A stretch of DNA of 9,531 nt from Deltaproteobacteria bacterium (GTDB lineage: Bacteria > Desulfobacterota > Desulfobacteria > Desulfobacterales > ETH-SRB1): positions 1 to 9,531 of the forward strand of contig DAOURZ010000032.1 in the NCBI GenBank assembly GCA_030627475.1, in the 5' to 3' direction. Positions 4,900 through 9,531 of the stretch are shown here, one piece after another. Position 1 is the first letter of the stretch. Each line of letters opens with the position of its first letter. The position numbers and the translations under genes are program-made. The notes beneath the pieces are model-generated. The model ran no database searches. It was not told the origin of the DNA and saw nothing but the letters and a program-made list of their open reading frames with translations.

Positions 4900-7236
4900 T
4901 TATAATTCGCTGCCTATCTCTCCGAGTCCATAAAGACTAACTATAAATCCATACTTGCGGTCGTTTTCGTTATCATCGTAAGAGCACTTGATAGACCAGC
5001 ACTGTGATTTATATAAAAAGCCGATACCGGTTTTTATATTTCTACTATTATATATATTACGTTCATATTCACAAAATGCTTCAAGGCTGTCTGAAAGTAT
5101 TAAATCAATATTATAATAAACAGACTCACTTGAATCAAAAGTATATCTGTGTTCAACAAACAACTTGTCCCCTCGATAATCCGATAAAGTTACTGCAACA
5201 TTACGAGACAAAAAAGAATCTTCATACCGGCACCATTCTGCATCAGCCTTCAAAGACAAATATTTGACGGGTGAAAGCTCAAGTTCAGCGTAAATGGGAG
5301 AAAACGGCTCAGGATTGTCATCTCTTTCCTCACCAATGTTATAACTCTGTTTTATCAAAAAACGGCAGAACTCATTATAGCCATAACTTGCAGGCTCATC
5401 ATTTTTTTCATCCGCAACCCCGTTTTTTTGTTCTGCATTTTCCTTTGATCTTGAGGTAAAAGTGTTTGTAATTGAACAGGTAACAAGGTTGTTCTTTTCA
5501 ATACTGTCCGGATATTCTTTCTGGTCCTGCTCAGGTGTGTAACTATAAATAATTTGTGGCTTAATTGAATGCTTGATTCTGTCCAGGTTTTTTCCATTTA
5601 TATCGTATATCTTATAAATTCCAGTAGATAAATCCAGATTTATGTCATAAATCTGTCGGTTTAATATATTGTGTGCTTCTACCTCCCTGTCTGAATAGTC
5701 ATCAACATACCAAATCGTTTCCCTGACCCCTAAAGATGGTTCAAAACTGAAATAATTTCCAAAATTGCAAAGAAGATAAAACCTTGGATATAAATCCATG
5801 CGATGAAGTCTGTTTCCATCCTTACTGTAAGAATACGTATATTCAGAATCGAAATCCATATAAAAAGGTGTATTTAATATCTTCCGTTTTAATGCATTAA
5901 ACCCGATCAGCGGCAGTTTATGTAAGGTTGTATCCGTATCCTCCTGACGTCGATTAATGACATTATCATACCATCGCAGTTCTGCATTAAAGCTGTACTG
6001 CGACCAGCTCTTGTTAATGCTCAAACTGTTTACCCTTGTGGAATCATCGTATTCGTCAATATTTCTGCCAAAATTTAAATAATAATAATCACTTGTTTTC
6101 TCAAACCCTGTATATCCATTTTTAAATTCATGCAAGTAATCCTGATCACTGATAATATCCATATCCAATTTTGCAGAAAAGCCAAAAGGCATGGCCTGGT
6201 CATGCTTCCATCTTAACCAGTAGCGATCGGTATTGGGCCGCAGTACGTCATCTTCTGTATAAGCCCATTCTTCACTCTGAATACCGTTATCAACCTTTTT
6301 ATCTTTCAAAAAATCATACATTAGGGTTCCTTTTGAATCATTGTCTAAAACATACCTGTATTCAAAAGCAACTTTGTCTCCACGACGCCCCATATGATAT
6401 AAATAAAAGGTTGCATCCGAACTTTCATTTATAGCCCAATAAAAAGGCTGATTATATTCTTCCCCTTTTCGTTTTGAATATCCAAGTTGTGGTGGAAGTA
6501 AACCGGACTGACGTTTTTGTTTGGCGGGAAAAACAAAAAAAGGAACATACAGCAAAGGGACTTTTTTTGCCCAAAGAGTTGCATGATTAACAAAACCGTA
6601 ACCTTCCAGCGTAACTTTTAAATTGTTTCCGGTAATTTTCCATGCAGGGTTTTCACCGTCACAGGTTGTCAAACCGGCTTTATCCACAAAATAGCTGTTT
6701 TTCCCCAGCTTTTTTATTTTATTACCTTTTATATAAAAATGGTTTTCTTTAAGAAATACAGTTCCATTATAGATTGTTCCGGTCTCAGCCTCCAAATCCA
6801 TTTCCATGCGGTCACCGATTAAAACATCTTCACCTGCTGTCATTATCACATGACCAACCGCAAGAACCTCCATTGTATTGCAATTAAAACCAATAAAATC
6901 AGCAGTCAGTTTTCTGTTTTTTTTTGTTATAATTACATAACCTTTTGCAATATAGTGATCGGCTTTATTATCATAACTTATTTCGTCTGCAAAAACATGC
7001 CACGGTTCTGTCGAATCATCCTCAAAGAATTTATCCTGCATTCCGGCACAAACACAAACAGGAATAAAAGTCAAAAAAACAAGTAAGCCAGCAAGTAAGA
7101 TAGACAAGCAAGTTATAAACTTTATCCGATTTATAAAACATATTTTGGAAATGAAATAAAAATTTTGGAAATAATTCATGTTACAAAAAAATGACCGGGA
7201 TAATGGCTCGGTAAAAAGTTTCGGGATCAAATCCAT
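4900..7236 (-). CDS. lptD: LptD, LPS-assembly outer-membrane protein
   Basis: LptD is the outer-membrane beta barrel that inserts lipopolysaccharide into the outer leaflet, working with LptE and the LptA bridge. The 778 residues are near the usual length. Residues about 79-180 form the periplasmic OstA/LptA-like jellyroll (HVFADEISYDNKADHYIAKG). Next come the family signatures TTCDGENPAWKI (190-201) and PLLYVPFFVFPAKQKRQSGL (227-246), then a long aromatic-rich barrel region. The end, YGLGEIGSEL, resembles other LptD C-termini. Cys192 and Cys746 correspond in position to cysteines that form the interdomain disulfide in E. coli LptD (inference). The signal peptide core is at 43-60, with likely cleavage near Ala64. 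The start is uncertain: the first ATG overlaps the purM end by 10 nt and has no clear Shine-Dalgarno sequence. Met20 is an alternative that would shorten the unusually long N-region. Confidence 0.92.
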   Translation of the reverse strand: MDLIPKLFTEPLSRSFFCNMNYFQNFYFISKICFINRIKFITCLSILLAGLLVFLTFIPVCVCAGMQDKFFEDDSTEPWHVFADEISYDNKADHYIAKGYVIITKKNRKLTADFIGFNCNTMEVLAVGHVIMTAGEDVLIGDRMEMDLEAETGTIYNGTVFLKENHFYIKGNKIKKLGKNSYFVDKAGLTTCDGENPAWKITGNNLKVTLEGYGFVNHATLWAKKVPLLYVPFFVFPAKQKRQSGLLPPQLGYSKRKGEEYNQPFYWAINESSDATFYLYHMGRRGDKVAFEYRYVLDNDSKGTLMYDFLKDKKVDNGIQSEEWAYTEDDVLRPNTDRYWLRWKHDQAMPFGFSAKLDMDIISDQDYLHEFKNGYTGFEKTSDYYYLNFGRNIDEYDDSTRVNSLSINKSWSQYSFNAELRWYDNVINRRQEDTDTTLHKLPLIGFNALKRKILNTPFYMDFDSEYTYSYSKDGNRLHRMDLYPRFYLLCNFGNYFSFEPSLGVRETIWYVDDYSDREVEAHNILNRQIYDINLDLSTGIYKIYDINGKNLDRIKHSIKPQIIYSYTPEQDQKEYPDSIEKNNLVTCSITNTFTSRSKENAEQKNGVADEKNDEPASYGYNEFCRFLIKQSYNIGEERDDNPEPFSPIYAELELSPVKYLSLKADAEWCRYEDSFLSRNVAVTLSDYRGDKLFVEHRYTFDSSESVYYNIDLILSDSLEAFCEYERNIYNSRNIKTGIGFLYKSQCWSIKCSYDDNENDRKYGFIVSLYGLGEIGSEL

Positions 7237-8270
7237 TTAATACGACTGTCTGATTTTTTTCGTTCAACAATTTCGCCGATAAGATAGCTCTTTTCGCCCA
7301 TAGCGCCAAGTCTTTCCATCACATCCTGTGCAACTTCTTCAGACAATACAGCTATCATGCCGATACCATTATTAAAAGTGTGCAGCATTTCTTGTTCGGA
7401 TATCTTGCCGGCCTGTTGTAAAAATGTAAAAACAGGAGGAACATCCCAGCTTCCCCTTTTTATTACAATATTGCAAGATTTAGGAATAATTCGAAGAATG
7501 TTATCTATGATACCTCCACCGGTTATATGCGCAAGACCCAGGATCGGAAGATCTCTGTAAATACGATAAATAATATTCGAATATATTCTGGTGGGCTTAA
7601 TCAGTTCCTCTCCCAATACTTTACTCAGCTCAGGCACATAACTATCAATTTTTAACTTTAAAATATCAAAACATATCTTGCGTACGAGTGAATATCCATT
7701 ACTATGAAGCCCGCTTGATGCAATACCAATAATTTTATTGCCTACATGAATCTCCGATCCATCAATAATTTTACCGTTATCTACAATTCCTACAGCGAAA
7801 CCAGCCAGATCATATTCGTTATTTCTGTAAAATCCAGGCATTTCAGCGGTTTCACCACCTGTTAGAGCGCATGAGGCCTGCCGGCAGCCCTCGGCAATTC
7901 CCTTTATGATTTCAGTTACAGTATCTGTTTTTAGTTTGCCTGTTGCAAGATAATCAAGAAAGAAAAGCGGTTTTGCTCCCTGAACAGCAATATCGTTAAC
8001 GCACATGGCAACAAGGTCAATACCAACTGTATTGTGTTTATCCATCATAAAAGCAATTTTAAGTTTGGTACCAACACCATCTGTCGAGCTGACAAGAACC
8101 GGTCTTTCCATCCCTGCAATATTAAGCGAAAAAAGGCCTCCGAATCCTCCTATTTCACCAATAACACCAGTTCTGGAGGTTTGTTTTGCTATTTCTTTAA
8201 TTTTACCGACCAGAGCATTCGCTTTATCTATATCTACCCCTGCATCAGCGTAAGTAAGAGAATCAGTCAT
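7227..8270 (-). CDS. purM: Phosphoribosylformylglycinamidine cyclo-ligase (AIR synthetase)
   Basis: PurM closes the imidazole ring of FGAM with ATP to give AIR, the fifth step of purine synthesis, in the cytoplasm. The 347 residues match the usual full length. Visible signatures are TYADAGVDIDKAN near residue 6, STDGVGTKLKIA, GIDLVAMCVNDI, TGGETAEMPGFY, SSGLHSNGYSLVRK, ITGGGIIDNILRIIP and NNGIGM. The ATG has AGGGAG 6 nt upstream. It is the first gene of a minus-strand unit and its TGA overlaps the first possible lptD start, so the two are probably co-transcribed. Its upstream side faces hom across a palindromic element. No clear promoter was seen between that element and the start. Confidence 0.97.
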   Translation of the reverse strand: MTDSLTYADAGVDIDKANALVGKIKEIAKQTSRTGVIGEIGGFGGLFSLNIAGMERPVLVSSTDGVGTKLKIAFMMDKHNTVGIDLVAMCVNDIAVQGAKPLFFLDYLATGKLKTDTVTEIIKGIAEGCRQASCALTGGETAEMPGFYRNNEYDLAGFAVGIVDNGKIIDGSEIHVGNKIIGIASSGLHSNGYSLVRKICFDILKLKIDSYVPELSKVLGEELIKPTRIYSNIIYRIYRDLPILGLAHITGGGIIDNILRIIPKSCNIVIKRGSWDVPPVFTFLQQAGKISEQEMLHTFNNGIGMIAVLSEEVAQDVMERLGAMGEKSYLIGEIVERKKSDSRIKWI

Positions 8271-8303
8271 ATAAATCTCCCTGAAAGTTTATATCAAAGT
8301 TAT

Positions 8304-8463
8304 TACCTAAATTGAGCGTTTTTACTCGACCTGCACTAATCTCTTGAGCATCAAGGCTTCGCGAAAATTCTCAACATATCCACGGTATGCCTGCAGTTTT
8401 CGCAAACCTTGCTGCATCAAGATATCAGCACATCTCTTCGCAAAAAATCATTCAACTTAGGTA
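8304..8463. repeat. 160-bp imperfect palindrome, MITE-like, between purM and hom
   Basis: The ends are TACCTAAATTGA (8304-8315) and its near-perfect inverse TCAACTTAGGTA (8452-8463), matching 11 of 12 bases. Inside, further inverted blocks keep the same centre near 8383: TCTTGA (8342-8347) with TCAAGA (8417-8422), and CAAGGCTTCGCGAAAA (8352-8367) with 8397-8411. The tip is CATA (8375-8378) with TATG (8386-8389). TTAT flanks both ends (8300-8303 and 8464-8467), as a 4-bp target duplication would. It is visibly richer in G and C than the AT-rich flanks. It has no transposase, so if mobile it would be moved in trans. Both strands hold short open frames without good starts. A structured RNA or an extended regulatory palindrome are alternatives. 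Confidence 0.55.
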
Positions 8464-8550
8464 TTATTAAACTTGAAAATTAAATTGAATCAGGTTAAAA
8501 GTCAAAACAATTTTTAGGGCATAATTTTGGGAGGTCGAAAAGGTATTGGT

Positions 8551-9531
8551 ATGAAAGAAATAAATATAGGATTACTCGGATGTGGTACGATTGGTACAGG
8601 TACTGCAAAAATTTTTATTGAAAGCAAAGATCTTATCCGCGCACGGGTTGGAACTACTCTGAATTTGAAACGTATTGCCGATATAGATATTAATAGAGAC
8701 AGAGGAATAAAATTCAATAAAGGTGTTTTGACTACCGATGCTTCAGGAATTGTTGATGATTCGGACATTGACATTATTATTGAACTGATTGGAGGAGAGG
8801 GAATAGCGAAGGACTTAATTTTAAGGGCCATTAATAATGGAAAGCATGTAGTTACTGCAAACAAGGCACTTCTTGCAAACCACGGCAAGACAATATTCAA
8901 GGCCGCAGATAAAAAAGGTGTAGGTATTGCCTTTGAAGCAAGTGTTTGCGGGTGTATACCTATTATCAAAACTTTACGTGAGGCACTGGTCGGAAACCGG
9001 ATTAATTCAATGATCGGTATCTTAAACGGTACATGTAATTATATCCTTTCAAAAATCACCGATGATAAAAGCAGCTTTAAAGATGCACTGTCCGAAGCGC
9101 AAGCGAAAGGATTTGCAGAGGCAGAGCCATCTCTGGATGTGGAAGGTCTTGATACAGCTCACAAACTATCCATATTGTCATCACTTGCCTATGGAATGGA
9201 AATCAATCTTGACGATATTTATATTGAGGGCATTTCAGAAATTACTCCCCTTGATATTGAGTTTGCCGGACAGTTTGGATACAGGATAAAGCTCCTTGCG
9301 ATCAGCAAAAACAGGGGAAATAAAGTTGAAATAAGAGTACATCCTGCCATGATTCCTTTTAACAATCTTCTTTCCAGTGTCAATGGTACGTTAAATGCTA
9401 TTACAGTGTCCGGCGATGCAGTAGGCGACATAATGCTTTACGGGCATGGAGCCGGCATGATGCCTACCGCCAGTGCTGTAGTCAGCGACACGGTTGATCT
9501 TGCGCGCGACCTTTTATCCGGTGCAAGAAAA
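8551..9531 (+). CDS. hom: Homoserine dehydrogenase, N-terminal 327 residues (partial, cut by right edge)
   Basis: Hom reduces aspartate semialdehyde to homoserine with NAD(P)H, the branch point towards threonine and methionine. From the ATG at 8551 the frame is open to the end of the window. The Rossmann dinucleotide site is GLLGCGTIGTG (7-17). The second conserved region VTANKALL (101-108) holds the catalytic Lys105. The GILNGTCNYIL stretch (156-166) is typical. In AEAEPSLDVEGLDTAHK, Glu190, Asp196, Asp201 and Lys205 have the spacing of the active-site residues of yeast homoserine dehydrogenase. The MLYGHGAGMMPTASAVVSD segment follows. A C-terminal ACT domain for threonine feedback is common in this family but would lie beyond the edge. 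AAAAGG ends 7 nt before the ATG. A TTG at 8527 is a less likely alternative start. The gene is divergent from purM. Confidence 0.96.
   Translation, partial: MKEINIGLLGCGTIGTGTAKIFIESKDLIRARVGTTLNLKRIADIDINRDRGIKFNKGVLTTDASGIVDDSDIDIIIELIGGEGIAKDLILRAINNGKHVVTANKALLANHGKTIFKAADKKGVGIAFEASVCGCIPIIKTLREALVGNRINSMIGILNGTCNYILSKITDDKSSFKDALSEAQAKGFAEAEPSLDVEGLDTAHKLSILSSLAYGMEINLDDIYIEGISEITPLDIEFAGQFGYRIKLLAISKNRGNKVEIRVHPAMIPFNNLLSSVNGTLNAITVSGDAVGDIMLYGHGAGMMPTASAVVSDTVDLARDLLSGARK

Noticed and set aside
8311..8460. Short open frames on both strands of the palindromic element (49 codons plus, 41 codons minus at 8322-8447)
   Set aside because: Neither has a good start codon at its head or a ribosome-binding site. 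Paired open frames are a usual by-product of a palindrome. They would deserve another look if the element proves to be multicopy with conserved reading frames.
8514..8969. A 151-codon open frame on the minus strand inside hom
   Set aside because: It is antisense to a clear homoserine dehydrogenase with intact motifs. Its composition (rich in Ile, Pro and Ser) is that expected of a shadow frame.

Overview
The window looks like chromosomal DNA from a Gram-negative, low-GC anaerobe, most likely a sulfate-reducing Desulfobacterota (Desulfobacterales-like). This rests on an LptD outer-membrane protein, two paralogous periplasmic 12-heme-type c cytochromes, and the general protein sequence style. 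The organism itself is an inference. No rRNA, tRNA or CRISPR array was seen.

Layout, left to right. The 3' end of a TPR-protein gene (+ strand, cut by the left edge) converges on a minus-strand block. Read in the direction of transcription (right to left), that block holds: purM (AIR synthetase), overlapping the first possible start of lptD by 10 nt; a 237-bp gap with a candidate promoter and a leader hairpin; two multiheme cytochrome c genes 39 nt apart; a strong hairpin terminator; and a GAF-ANTAR RNA-binding regulator followed 26 nt later by guaA (GMP synthase). On the right, hom (homoserine dehydrogenase, + strand, cut by the right edge) diverges from purM. The roughly 280 bp between them holds a 160-bp imperfect palindrome with MITE-like features.

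How the genes may work together. purM and guaA are both purine-biosynthesis genes but sit in separate transcription units. The guaA unit begins with a GAF-ANTAR protein, a family that controls transcription antitermination through RNA hairpins, so ligand-responsive RNA control is possible here. The cytochrome pair forms its own unit, with its own likely promoter, a structured leader and a terminator. One member is a predicted lipoprotein and the other a predicted soluble periplasmic protein. Each is built from three tandem four-heme modules, and the soluble one has a degenerate 11th heme motif.

Small relics lie between the genes: a ribbon-helix-helix antitoxin-like fragment continuing in frame past the guaA stop codon, a 17-bp exact direct repeat bracketing the GAF-ANTAR/guaA unit, and a sequence resembling an IS3-type terminus. 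They suggest past insertion or rearrangement around guaA.
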